DNA of 64,000 nt from Aphelidium insulamus (Eukaryota > Aphelidiomycota > Aphelidea > Aphelidiaceae). The notes below the pieces were generated by a model. That model was given only the letters and a program-made list of their open reading frames with translations, was not told the origin of the DNA and ran no database searches. Made by a program: the position numbers and the translations under genes. The stretch is from positions 1 to 64,000 of the forward strand of contig JAZDSV010000014.1 in assembly GCA_036784855.1 (NCBI GenBank), read 5' to 3'. Shown in pieces: positions 11,451-22,010 of the stretch; position 1 is the first letter of the stretch; every line of letters begins with the position of its first letter.

Positions 11451-11640
11451 GTATGTATGAACATTACAAATACATTGTAGCAATAAGAGACTGTCTGTGT
11501 GATGTTACCTTGTTTGGTAATGTGTTGCTATTGTGCTAGAATAGAATGGCTGTTAAGTAACTGACATGTTAAGTATTTGACATGCATTAAAGAATACAAT
11601 GCACACAAAGAGCATGTATATTTTTCAACAAAGCCAACAA

Positions 11641-12666
11641 TTACAGTAACGCATTCTTGAGGACCAGCGCGCAAAAGGCCGCCCGAACTCGCTTGACAAA
11701 GCGGTAAAAGTCTCGATCAGCATTCAAATCCTTCACCATGTTGTCCATGTCCTTCACGGTTGGATTGCACTCGACCACTATATGATTATAGATAAAAAAG
11801 TTTATATGCAATAGATTAAATATACCTTGATAGTCCTTGTGACCTACGTTGATGACAAAGGAGAACTGGCGGTCCCAGTCACGCGGGTCCACACACACAA
11901 ATATAAACTTCATCACGTCGTCTTGCACGCCGGTGATGTACATGGCCAAGTGTCGCTCGAACCGCGACAGCATCGGCTCATTACGCTCATTGGACTGGCG
12001 CTTGGCCGCCAGCCTTGCATCCCTAACTAAATAGAGTGTTGATGTAAATATTGATACACATTGTTGTACACATCTGACATACTCTTGACCATGCGTGCAA
12101 TCTCTTCGGTGAGCAGGGACAGTTTGGTGTTGGCCGCATCTTGTCGCTCCACCGCCACGTCAATGTCTGCACGCAAAGTGTCACACTCGCCACAGGCTGC
12201 CTCCATCTCGGCCTTGTCCACGTCCAGTTCTACATCCATGCTAATCATGATATGTATATATGCGAGTCACATACGTGTCGAGAGCTTGACCAGCGCCTGC
12301 TGCTGCTCCGCCAACTCCCGCTCCATCATGGCCACGGTTTCTGTGCATTGTTCCAGCCATTTGAATGCAGTCACAGTCACAGAGTCACGCACCCTTCTCC
12401 TGCATGATGCGGCGCTGATGCCGAGACTTGCCGTCCAGTATGCCGTCCGTCTCGTTGGCCAGCCACAGGTCGAACCGGGCGCCAAACTGTGCCAGCTCCT
12501 GTCGCAGCTCGTCAAAGTGCAGAATGTCCAGGGCCGCCGACTGCGCTGTGGTTGTCGGCTGCTGTGTGCCTGATGATGACGACGACGACAACGAAGGCAT
12601 TGTCAGCAGGGTGCCGCCGCCGCCGCAAAAACTGGGGCGTCCAGTCGTCGCGGTGGTGGACATCAT
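11641..12666 (-). CDS. SPC25: Kinetochore protein Spc25 (Ndc80 complex)
   Basis: Five exons: 12393-12666, 12275-12340, 12083-12229, 11826-12026 and 11641-11777; 274 residues, all junctions in phase. The N-terminal two thirds are coiled coil (MERELAEQQQALVKL, CDTLRADIDVAVERQ). The C-terminal globular domain has FVCVDPRDWDRQFSFVINV, then VVECNPTVKDMDNMV, then FYRFVKRVRAAF, matching Spc25. With Spc24 it anchors the Ndc80 complex to the inner kinetochore. A Ser run near residue 25 is low complexity. Introns are 45-56 nt. Confidence 0.85.
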
Positions 12667-12923
12667 AAACGAAGACGAGAAGATACAGAAGAAGACAAAG
12701 AAGAGAAGGAACTGTTGATGTAATCACCATGGCACGAAAGTTAATTCAGTACTGCCTTATGTACCGCCGCACTCTCATGAGCCACAATTTGGGAGTGATA
12801 TTACTATATCACTATATCACTGTCGCTGTATATAAATACACTGTATATCAATATCGCTATAGTTATAAGATTGCTTTAATTCCAACGGCAATAATGGGGA
12901 GAGATCACACATTCTTCGCCTGC

Positions 12924-13475
12924 TTAAAAGATGTAGTTGTCGCTGTCATCGTCGCTGTCATAGCCGCTGCCATTGTCGCTGGCGTCGCCAAATGCTCCGA
13001 TTTCTTCACCTTCTTGAATCCAATTCTGTTCTTCAGAAGTATATCCACCATCAGATGTATCCGCAGGTGAAGCTGTATCATATGGTCGGGGATCCGGTAC
13101 TACTCCCAGAGGTGCACTTTCACTTTCACCGTCGACATATGGCTTATAATACAGATCGCCAGAAGAGCGACCATCAAAAGCTGAGAAGACTGGACGATCC
13201 TCGAACGCTGGCTCATCTTCAACTTTCTGTCGCTTGTTTCTACGGCCATATTGCGGCTGGCCAGCAATTAAGGCATTATAAGGGACAGGATCGATGGCCA
13301 GTGGATCATCCGCTACCCAATCTGTGCCGTAATATCTTTTTAACCCCGTCAGTTCGGTGGCGTAACTGTGTGGATCTGCATTGTCACTTAGAGCAACCAG
13401 CCCCTCTTGCGGCACTGGAGCGGCCATCGCCGACATCACCAGCACGGCGACAATAGCAATTGTTTTACGTAACAT
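12924..13475 (-). CDS. Small secreted protein with basic NLS-like motif
   Basis: Single exon, 183 residues. A clear signal peptide ends near residue 19 (hydrophobic core IAIVAVLVMSAMAA, then APVPQEG). The mature part is Asp/Glu/Tyr/Pro-rich, with a monopartite NLS-like cluster GRRNKRQKVEDE near residue 78 and an acidic tail (DSDDDSDNYIF). There are no cysteines and no recognised domain. A signal peptide plus an internal NLS is the layout of host-nucleus-directed effectors, but this is inference. It diverges from the secreted protein at 13879, with a repeat-rich 400-bp region between them. Confidence 0.72.
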   Translation of the reverse strand: MLRKTIAIVAVLVMSAMAAPVPQEGLVALSDNADPHSYATELTGLKRYYGTDWVADDPLAIDPVPYNALIAGQPQYGRRNKRQKVEDEPAFEDRPVFSAFDGRSSGDLYYKPYVDGESESAPLGVVPDPRPYDTASPADTSDGGYTSEEQNWIQEGEEIGAFGDASDNGSGYDSDDDSDNYIF

Positions 13476-13878
13476 TATTAGTAATGCTTGAATGCAGAGT
13501 GCGAGACGAGTAGAAAACGAGAGTGTAATATTATTGAACGCACGCAGAAGAGTGCAGCGTAACGCCGCTTTTTATGTGCGCGCGCGATCTGCATGCATCT
13601 TGCACGCGATCGCATCTCAATCGCAAGATCGGGCTGCATCCCGATCGTATCGGCTGCATCCTGATCGTTCATTTTTTATTCAGGGTTTATATAGCATTAT
13701 TTATTCAGGTTAATATATATTTGCAGCATACATACATGTACAAATACAATGCGAAACAGGCAAATGCGGCAAGGAGCGTAAATGTGGCGCGGGCGGCTTC
13801 TTTTTTAAATATCTGTGTCAGGGGTGAAATACTGGTCTCTTCGCTTTTCTTCTTTCTTATAATAAGTTCTCGTTACTA
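13476..13878. promoter_or_regulatory. Shared divergent promoter with GATGCA/GATCG repeats
   Basis: Spacer between two divergently transcribed secreted-protein genes. Positions 13575-13672 hold repeated GATGCA/TGCATC and CGATCG-type half sites. In minus orientation the order is GGATGCAGCCGAT, GGATGCAGCCCGAT, GATGCGATCGCG, GATGCATGCAGATCGCG. The density is far above its surroundings. A regulatory role is inferred from position only. Confidence 0.45.
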
Positions 13879-14571
13879 ATGCGCACAACAAGCACGACCA
13901 ACACCGCCACACGGCTCTTGGTGGCCACAATTATAGCGACCACGCTGCCTGGTGTGGCGGATGCGTGGCGATGGCGCGACCTGGCCAAACTGGTGGGCTT
14001 GTCGACGGTCACGCTGACCGGCTACCCGCTGTACAAGCTGTTCGGCGTGGCGCGCCGCTGCAACCTTCCCCTGAACCAGCGGCAAGACTACTGCGAGACG
14101 GCGGACGGGTGCGCCTGGAACGCGGACCTGAGCGAGTGTCGTGCCAGCGGGCCGCTGCTGGGCGTGGTGCACGCGTACCGCGACCGCAAGCGGACTTGTT
14201 TCGCACTGTACAACGCAAAGGCCGAGTGCATACGGGACGAGGCGTGCAAGTGGAAGCACAACCGATGCACCGCCAGCCTGGTCAACCTGGTGCTCAATAC
14301 GCGGCACGAAGTGCAGGGACTGCGCGATCCGGAGGTGCGCGAAGTGTGGGCTACACGACCCGAATATCGTGAATGGCGCGAGACGGTTGCCTCCTGGCTA
14401 AAGAAGGGTCGTGACTTCGTGGCGCCCGGCGTTACGGCAATGCAGCACTTAGGGAATGAATGGAATTTCTTAATGAAGATGTTCAAAGCCACCGGTGAGC
14501 GAAGTATCAGAACGGTTGGCGTTGGGATGAAAATGAAGGATAACGAACGGAGCGCGCTGGCGGCCGCCTAA
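13879..14571 (+). CDS. Secreted Cys-containing protein of unknown function
   Basis: Single exon, 230 residues. The N-terminus RLLVATIIATTLPGVADAW is a probable signal peptide. Paired cysteines occur in two similar segments: RRCNLPLNQRQDYCETADGC with DLSEC, and KRTCFALYNAKAECIRDEAC with NRC. They look like a duplicated small disulfide module. The C-terminal 90 residues lack cysteine and are amphipathic. No family recognised. It is divergently paired with the secreted protein at 12924-13475. Confidence 0.7.
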   Translation: MRTTSTTNTATRLLVATIIATTLPGVADAWRWRDLAKLVGLSTVTLTGYPLYKLFGVARRCNLPLNQRQDYCETADGCAWNADLSECRASGPLLGVVHAYRDRKRTCFALYNAKAECIRDEACKWKHNRCTASLVNLVLNTRHEVQGLRDPEVREVWATRPEYREWRETVASWLKKGRDFVAPGVTAMQHLGNEWNFLMKMFKATGERSIRTVGVGMKMKDNERSALAAA

Positions 14572-14789
14572 ATATACATTACAGTATTGTACGTGTATGT
14601 ATCTGACCACATACATACATTCACATACATTCAATGTTGATTATGGTGTATTAACTTGCATATTGTTGTTTTGTTATCTTAAATACGTATGACTTCACCT
14701 TCATCATTTGTGATTACGAAGGAAAATAACTATTTATGCATGGATCATTTGTCCACTTGCAATTGCACGTGTGACATTATTAAACCAAC

Positions 14790-16628
14790 ATGCCCACGCC
14801 GCCGCCACCAAGGCACGTTTTCCACTCTCTGTTGTGTCTGCTTAGATAGACTTGTGCAAGCTTACATGGTGGTTTATGTAGAGCGCGACAGCTGGGCCAG
14901 GCAGACTTTCGGCAACTGGTGGCCACGTCCTCGGCAACGTCCTCCTCATCATCAGCATCCAAGTCCTCACTGCCGTCTGGAGCGCATAGACGCGGCGGCA
15001 AACTCGCGGCCGCAGTTCCCGCATCGTTCATGGCACCGGCACGTCTGGCGCCACGATCTGCACCGCAGCAGGGACACCGCGACACTAATAGGGCTGCCGA
15101 CGATCCAGCGGCGGCACCCCCACGACGCATCGGTGTCGGCATGACGCTGGCCGAGACCACGGAGATGATGCGCCAGCTTCAGCAGCAGGAAGCTGGCTCC
15201 ACGGACTTTATGTACGCGCCGCCACTACAGTCACATATGGCGCCACCGTTGCCTGAAGCGCGCGGTGCTGACAATGCCGAGTTAACTGAAGCGGCTGACG
15301 ACTACGACGTGACGGCCCGCTCCGCATTTGCCAAGGAGGTTGTGCGCTGTGCCGTAACTTTCAACAACAAGAACTCGGTGAGCGTGGCAGAGGACTCGGT
15401 GGCGGACATGGCAGCCATCACCGCATTGTCCACGGGCAAATTAGCCTACCGACTGGACTTGGGCATTGACGACGTGACACAAGTCGCTCGGCCGTCCCTC
15501 TTTAGCAGTGTATCTGTTATAACGCGGACACCTGCCGAGTCTGAACAGCTGCAAGTATGTTCTACCACTATTTATGTAATCTAAATTTGATGTGGCACAC
15601 AGATCGCCGCAAAGAAATTACGCGCCAAAGCCGACCAGCACAACCATGGCCACTGGGCAGAGGTGCTGGCAGTGGCAATGGCTGCTGCGTCGAAGACAAA
15701 AACTGTTGCAGCTACTGTAAAGGCAGCGCCTCCTGCCAGCCGAGTGCGGTTGTCCACCAGTGCGGTACTTGAACAAGGTTCTGACTCTGGAGATGATGAG
15801 GAGTAGGTCCCATCCGATTGCTTGTATAGAATTCACTCGCTAGCATATTCGCCGACGCTGGACGAGACTACAAGGTCACGGTTACTAAGAAGCTGGCTGC
15901 CGCAGAACCATCTACTGTGGGAGAAGCACCAACTGGATCGTCATACTTTCAGGTACGAATCGGTTGTTTCCGTCATGGCCCAATTAACATTACACGCGCG
16001 CAATAGGACACAGCTTCAAAGGAAAGAACAATAATCACAAGCGAGAAGGACAAGGCAACAAGGAGAGATGCAGATGAGGCGGCGATACAGCTCAAGTCCA
16101 TACTGAAGAGCGTTTCTGGTGCCGGAAAACCCGCCGCGGAAACCAGCAGCAAACTGAATGCAGACACGCTGGCCGACATGGACCAAATTGACATGGATCT
16201 GGAGGAGACTGGCGGTGGGCTGATGCAGTCTGGCGTCGCGGGATTCAATACTGTGCTCTATGACAGCGATGAGGAGGATGATGATGGCAAGTGTACTTGA
16301 TGCAAGCATGAAACGCATTTAATAACAATACAGCACGCGGAATGCACGGCGCATCCAGCGCACAGGACTTGGAATTCATGTCTGGACAAAAGGAGGAGGT
16401 GGCCAAGATGCTCAGCGGCATGAAGGCGGCCAAGGGTCCTCATCGCGGTGGGCAGGCAGTCGATCGTGCCTCGCAAGCACGCCGTGTTGGCCGTGACATG
16501 CAGCGAGTTGACCAGGTATATTGTGCAAACTATACTGTCACCATCCATATATTATTATTTCCTAGATGATGAAGGAAAAGTATGGCAGCGGCTTTCAATC
16601 GGCCAAGAAGCGTCCACGCGATTCATAG
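14790..16628 (+). CDS. RED/IK-like spliceosomal protein
   Basis: Proposed exons: 14790-14830 (5' end uncertain), 14882-15554, 15603-15802, 15844-15952, 16007-16286, 16334-16515 and 16566-16628; about 515 residues in a continuous frame. Similarity to RED (IK): FHSLLARQLGQADFRQLVAT resembles the RED N-terminus. TGKLAYRLDLGIDDV followed by ARPSLF resembles the central MAYVVDLD...TTLIRS block, and DIFADAGRDYKV resembles NIFEDIGDYVP. RED is a B-complex spliceosome component. The fifth intron (16287-16333) must use a GC donor (GCAAGT) to keep frame. Similarity is patchy, so the name is tentative. Confidence 0.62.
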
Positions 16629-16643
16629 ATTCATCTGTGTTGT

Positions 16644-16722
16644 TAATGTGACTGTCACAGCATTTGTGACAGTGGATCTGTCACAGTGGATTTGTGACAG
16701 TGGATTTGTGACAGTGAACCAA
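16644..16722. repeat. Short TGTGACAGTGGAT repeats
   Basis: Four to five imperfect copies of a TGTGACAGTGGAT-type unit, some inverted (CTGTCACAG), just upstream of the epimerase ATG. This could be a promoter array or simple sequence. Confidence 0.6.
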
Positions 16723-16740
16723 CACACAGACACATACACA

Positions 16741-17801
16741 ATGCCGGCAGAGGTGGCGGCGGACAAGGGCATTGTGCAGCTGCGCACGGGCGATGGAAGA
16801 TGCTGTGCCGCTGTATACCTGCACGGTGCCACGGTGACCTCGTGGTCGGTGGACGGGCGTGAGAAGCTCTTCCTCAGGTCTGCATAGACATGTGTACATG
16901 TGCATGTGTTAACGTTCCCACAGCTCCAAGGCGGTACTAGACGGTTCCAAGCCCATTCGTGGTGGCATTCCACTAGGTGTGTAGTATGTGCCCGCTACAT
17001 CAGTTAGTACATCCATTGATATGATGTATAGTGTTCCCGCAGTTTGGCGTGGGACCTCAGTCGCCCAAGGTGCAGCACGGGTTTGCGCGCAACTCGCGCT
17101 GGCACTGGATGGGCATTGAGAAGGAGACGGGCACCACGGGGCTCACAGCGCTGTTCGGGTTGGCGGCTGGGGGTGATGCAGCTCCTCTGGGCACACTGCC
17201 TGATCCGAACACACCCGCCGGCGTCGTGGCTCTGGAGTGGTCGCGTCTGCACCCGTTCCGTCTGGTGTACGCGGTGGCACTGGACAGCACCGGTGCCGGC
17301 TCACTGGCCACGCATATGCGCATCACCAACACGTCCACGGCGGCCAGTTTCCAGTTCACCGCACTGCTGCACACGTACTTTAACCTGCCCGCATCACCAT
17401 CGCCGCCTGTTCAGACAGTGACAGTGCATGGACTGCACGGCGCGCGATATCAGGACAAGACACGCGACGGGGCAGCGTTCACCGACACGGACAGCGAGTG
17501 CCGCATCCGCGCCGAAACCGATCGCTCCTACATGGACGTGCCGGGACCTGTGCGCATACAGTACGGCAGTGATGCCGCCGCTGGTGTGAAGATCGCACTG
17601 GACGGGTTCCGCGACGTGGTCGTGTGGAATCCGTGGGTGGACAAGGCGCGTGCCATGGCTGATTTCGGCGACCAAGAGTACGAGCGCATGTTGTGTGTGG
17701 AGGTGGGCGCCGTCGGAGCCGGGGCCGACATGTCTGAACGGCAGTTGGAATTGTCACCAGGCCAGACTCTGACTGCCGGCCAGGTCATCTCGCTTGTCTG
17801 A
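16741..17801 (+). CDS. Glucose-6-phosphate 1-epimerase
   Basis: Exons 16741-16877, 16924-16976 and 17032-17801; 319 residues. Splicing assembles LFLSSKAVLDGSKPIRGGIP and VFPQFGVGPQ, the signature of hexose-6-phosphate mutarotases. HGFARNSRWHW carries the conserved catalytic-site histidine region. It interconverts alpha and beta glucose 6-phosphate in the cytosol, feeding glycolysis and the pentose phosphate path. The length is usual for fungal YMR099c-type enzymes. It converges with the PGAP5-like gene on the minus strand. Confidence 0.9.
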
Positions 17802-17914
17802 TGCACTGGGTGCATGTACATCAACGGCAAACAGCAAAGTGTATAGGAACTCTATGAGCTGTGACTACTCTGCATGGTAGTCAACATAAATCATCTATTG
17901 TGTACAGACAATCG

Positions 17915-19392
17915 TCAACAACAGAGCAGGACAAGTGCCATCAGACACAGAGCACCTAGAGCGACCAAGGTCGTGATTAGAATGGCCCAGACAGTGTGGT
18001 GGGCCAGGAACGGGCAGGCGGCGTAGCTGGCATGCAACACGCCACTATCATCACTATGCAGCTGCAGCACTCCGACATAGCCGCCAAACTCGGCCATTAT
18101 CGAGCGCACAGTCAGCTCCAGTGTTGGCTCATCCAGATGATGGTCACCTTTGCGCGCATAAACACAGCCTTCATGGTCGTGGCCGCTCAACGCAATGGCC
18201 GGATGTATCGAGGTCAGCAGGCGCCGCGTGCTCTCCTCGGTGACCATATTCTGCCGTGTAACATACCTGACACAAGTGTTACGGGAGCAGTGTACACTAT
18301 AGTATAATATATATATGTGTGTGTGTATAGTTACCCTCCATGGCGATCATTCCTCGTTGTGTCTGGATCTTCCAGGCACTGTCCAGGCTCCTTGTGGAGG
18401 GGAATGTGTGACATGAGTATCGTTGCTGCACCGCTAATATCCGCTTGTGCCGCATTCAATAACGCCATTGTTGTATTATGTATGACCTGAAAACGATTAT
18501 ATGTAAATGGCAACTGTTGTACATGAAGTGCATACAGGAAACCTTGTCGGCTCCAGAGCCATGGAATTCAGCTTGATCATCCTTATTGGCACCTTGCCGA
18601 GAATTACACGCTCCACCGTGTCCAGTTTTGTCCCACCAAATGCCTTCTCGAACCGTTCAATTTGAGCCGGGGTCATGTCATCAGCGTACCCAATGTCGTG
18701 GTTGCCCGCCAGGTACACAGCCCTCACATGCGCTGGCTGAAGGAGTCAGTTGCTTCTACGTGAATGTACATCGATAAAACTTACCGTGCGAAAGATAAAG
18801 TGGAATCGAGAGACTCGGCGTTGAAACTCGGCATCGCCAATGTGCTGCGATGAAAGCAAATCGCCCAGGAATATGGACATGGCCGGCCTGAACCAGAACA
18901 GAGCGCGCCTGTACACATACTTCATGTACAGATCATTGAATGCCAGGTCCAGCACGCCTATGCAGGTAAATATATATATATATATATATATACATATATA
19001 GTGACCAGCAGTGGCGCACCGCGAATACGCCACGGAGCCATCGACTCCACAAACTGTGTGCCCATCAGCTGCGGGTCGCCAATCAGCAGCCATGTTGTGC
19101 TGGTGGCTGTAGCTGAGGAAGCTTCTCCCGCCCCCGGGACCCGCCACGAGTAGTCTGGCTGTGTGCGCAACATGCACAGCAGCGGCTGGCACCACAGCAG
19201 CAGGTGTGCCACTGTCAGTGCGGCGGCAATGCCAGACATTAGGCGCTTCAGCCGCTTGGAGGTAGATGCTTTGTGAGTAGGGTGAGCATCGCGGCGCTTC
19301 CGGCTACCGGTATCGATGCTGAGCGGTGCTGCCTCGGGTCTGCCCAGGCTGGCACGGCGTCTGCGTGCTGCTGTCTGACTCGGTAATTCCAT
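17915..19392 (-). CDS. PGAP5/Cdc1-like metallophosphoesterase
   Basis: Exons 19020-19392, 18785-18957, 18536-18736, 18335-18486 and 17915-18266; 416 residues, phases consistent. Metal-binding motifs in order: GDPQL, FLGDLL, GNHDIGY, SHIPLH and GHDHEGC. An N-terminal membrane anchor (IAAALTVAHLLLWCQPLL) follows a basic cytosolic stretch, and a C-terminal helix (AILITTLVALGALCLMALVLLCC) closes the protein. MPPE1/PGAP5 and yeast Ted1/Cdc1 trim the ethanolamine phosphate on GPI anchors for ER exit. The first intron has a TA microsatellite near 18968-18992. Confidence 0.85.
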
Positions 19393-19832
19393 TTATTGTT
19401 GGCCGTGTGTTTCTTAAATACAATATTAAGCAGTCCTAGAGATATATACATAGTACATACTATCGCAGATATTCTTATGACAGAGACTAATTTAAGTGTA
19501 AATGCAGAGATAGTTATGCCTTGGCGGGCAGTTATGCGATGCCTTAACTTCGAGTCGATTTTTCTAATCGAATCTCTGGGGCTCAAACCATTCCAGTTGT
19601 CCGACGTATTGGCCGAGCCGTGGCAGACGTTGACAACCTCTCAGCTTCCGTCAGCATTCAGCGAGTGTGGCAGCGACTCACATTTTTATTGTGGTGAATG
19701 AGACGGCTATGGCGCTGGTCGCGCGGCAGTAAATTTGGTACTTCAATTACCCCCCTGAACTTCGCTATAGGCAGTGAGAGAACAGGCAGACTTGCGTTCT
19801 CCACATTTATATACTTTGCCTACATCACGATA
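19393..19832. other. Divergent intergenic region with dispersed repeat
   Basis: Between the PGAP5-like and WBP2-like genes. Positions 19699-19732 (starting TGAGACGGCTATGGCGCTGG) match 63804-63836 with about three transitions. No coding sequence supported; an ORF across it is unrelated to any family I know. Confidence 0.5.
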
Positions 19833-20657
19833 ATGGCCGTAAACACGGCTCGACTGGGCGCTGATGGCGCTCTGGCCACTGAGCCTGGCGAGAAGGTTGT
19901 GCTGGCATCGGCCGGTGTACGTCTGTCGCTAGATGCCGGCGGGTGGGTGCTGCTGCTGCTGCCTACTGGCTGCCTATATCGCACACTCTTCAACTATACT
20001 CGGTAATCACTCACACTGTGGCAGGGGCTACCCCGGGCTGGGCGGCGTGTATCACTGCAACTCTGGCACCGTGTACCTGACCGCCATGCGTGCCGTCTAC
20101 GTACCCGTCCCCTCCCTGCCCTTTCTCAAGAATGTCGAGATGCCGCTGAACCACTTGCGCGATGTGCAGGTGTGGCTGGGTGACTGATGTCCAGATGATA
20201 CAAATGTAGAGACTAATCTGTGCACAGCTCTGCCAGCCGTACTTTGGTGCCAGCAGTGTCACGGCCGTTGTGCTGCCCGTACGTAGACATTGTGTCTATT
20301 GCCATTGATGTACTACATGTTTCTTGACAGGCCACGGTGGACGATTCGGTCAATGCTCTGCCTGGTCCGTCGGCACTGCGGTTAACATTTGGCGGTGGCA
20401 GTGGTGGTGGCGGTGCCGTCCAGTTCCACAGCGTCCTGAAGCACTTGCTGCAGCAACGACACGGCTCGGATGCCGCGCCGCCACTACTGACAGATGACAC
20501 CCCGGCGCCACAGATCGCGGAACAGCTGCCGGCGTACGCTCCGGCCCCGCCCGCCTACTCGTCCCCGGAGCCAGACGACACAACCGACACAACCGCACCA
20601 ACGCCACCTCCTCCACCGTCAACAGTGATACCCACTGCCAACAGTGATCCCGTTTGA
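19833..20657 (+). CDS. WBP2-like GRAM-domain protein with PPxY motif
   Basis: Exons 19833-19942, 20025-20169, 20228-20278 and 20331-20657; 210 residues. The GRAM-like core has GTVYLTAMRAVYVP, then VEMPLNHLRDV, and after the splice CQPYFGASSV, paralleling WBP2 (GANYIKG region). The Pro-rich tail has PPAYSS, a PPxY ligand for WW domains, and a second APAPP stretch. WBP2 relatives bridge membranes or transcription complexes to WW-domain partners such as Nedd4-type ligases. It converges with the F-box gene, with stops about 28 bp apart. Confidence 0.75.
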
Positions 20658-20685
20658 TAAATGTTGTCATCGACTCTGCTGCTGT

Positions 20686-21672
20686 TCAGCCGAATAGAGC
20701 CACGGCGGGCGACTGCATGGCATACTCGCTGTGCTCCACGGCGATGGTGGCGCGGGAGTGTGCGCGTGTCATGCGGCACTGGCGCGTGAGTGTAGCCTGC
20801 TCCTGGGTGACCGCCTCGTGCAAGGCATCTTCAGCACCATCATTGTCGGCAGTAAGACTGGTGGATAACACGCTCACGGTGCTGATGTGCACGCGGCGGC
20901 ACCTTGAGGCCAGTCGGTGCAGCAGCTGGTGGTCGTGCATGTGCCGGCTGGTTATGCGCACGGTGTGTAGTGCGAGACAGTGCCGTACCAGCGCGCCCAC
21001 CGAAACGTCCGTCACCCCGGCACACTCCATCAGCACCAGGTGTCGCAGGTGTGAGTTGGTGGCCAGCAGTGGCGCCAGTGCCGCGTCAGTCACGGTGCTG
21101 CAGCGGTACAGCTCCACGGCACGCAGCTTAATGCCGGCATCACTCGCAAAGAACAGCTGCCATGCCGCGGCCGAGTAGCGCGGCTGCTCCGGGTGGTCAT
21201 CAACGGCCAGGTGTCGCAGCTGCAGACAATGTACAGACACGGCATCCAACACCGCGTCACCAGACACCCGCGTCAGACCCACCACATTCAGGTGGCGCAA
21301 AGACGGGCCGCACGCCCGCACCAGCCTCCTGAAGAACCCGTCGTCCACGGCACGCGACGCAAAGTGCCCAAACGTGAGCGTCTGCACCAGCCGCGCGTAC
21401 TCACTGGGCGTACGGTTTGCGCTGGCGGCGGCGGTGGACACGGTGTGCAGCAACGAGTCTAGCTGGTGCTTACGCTGACACTGCGGGTGGCGATAGAGCT
21501 CGCAGGCGGCCAGTGCGCGCCACTGGCGACACACCAGCATGCAGGTGGCCAGGTGGCGCTGAGTGCTAGCCTGCTCTTCGGCGGTAGTGGCCGCGTCAAG
21601 CTGCGCGGCACTCAAGCGGATTATACGCGCCAACAGTTCCCCGGGTAGCGCGTCATTAATACAGTGTTTCAT
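20686..21672 (-). CDS. F-box/leucine-rich-repeat protein
   Basis: Single exon, 328 residues. An N-terminal F-box-like segment (LPGELLARIIRLS...ATCMLVCRQWRALA) is followed by LRRs of the cysteine-containing type: LRHLNVVGLTRVSG, LRAVELYRCSTVTD, LRHLVLMECAGVTD, LHTVRITSRHMHD. F-box/LRR proteins recruit substrates to SCF ubiquitin ligases; the substrate is unknown. The absence of introns contrasts with most neighbours. Confidence 0.8.
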   Translation of the reverse strand: MKHCINDALPGELLARIIRLSAAQLDAATTAEEQASTQRHLATCMLVCRQWRALAACELYRHPQCQRKHQLDSLLHTVSTAAASANRTPSEYARLVQTLTFGHFASRAVDDGFFRRLVRACGPSLRHLNVVGLTRVSGDAVLDAVSVHCLQLRHLAVDDHPEQPRYSAAAWQLFFASDAGIKLRAVELYRCSTVTDAALAPLLATNSHLRHLVLMECAGVTDVSVGALVRHCLALHTVRITSRHMHDHQLLHRLASRCRRVHISTVSVLSTSLTADNDGAEDALHEAVTQEQATLTRQCRMTRAHSRATIAVEHSEYAMQSPAVALFG

Positions 21673-22010
21673 GCGCGTTGTCAGGTGTGTCTGTCTGTCT
21701 GTCTGTCTTTTTGTCTATAACGAGGCTTGAAAATTTTTCTTTTTTCCTTTTATCACTTGGTGATTAATCAGCGCCCAAATTCCCTTGGCCGCCACCGCGT
21801 GGCGTCAGTCGGCAGCAGATTCGCCGTGACGCCGCAGTGGCTGATTGGGGCTGCTGCGTGATACGCCCTGGTTCAGCTGGCGGCTAATCTAATCTCTTGC
21901 ACACAGATTCCAGGGATCTTGTGCAAACATGTATTGTAGTGCAGGTATTTTAGAGTGTGTGGTTCGCAGCATAAATAACATTCAATTCAAATTAAATACA
22001 CAATACACAA
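21673..22010. other. Divergent intergenic region
   Basis: Shared upstream region of the F-box gene (minus) and p28 (plus). It contains a short GTCT run (21690-21706) and GC-rich partial inverted repeats around 21795-21860. No gene seen. Confidence 0.4.
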
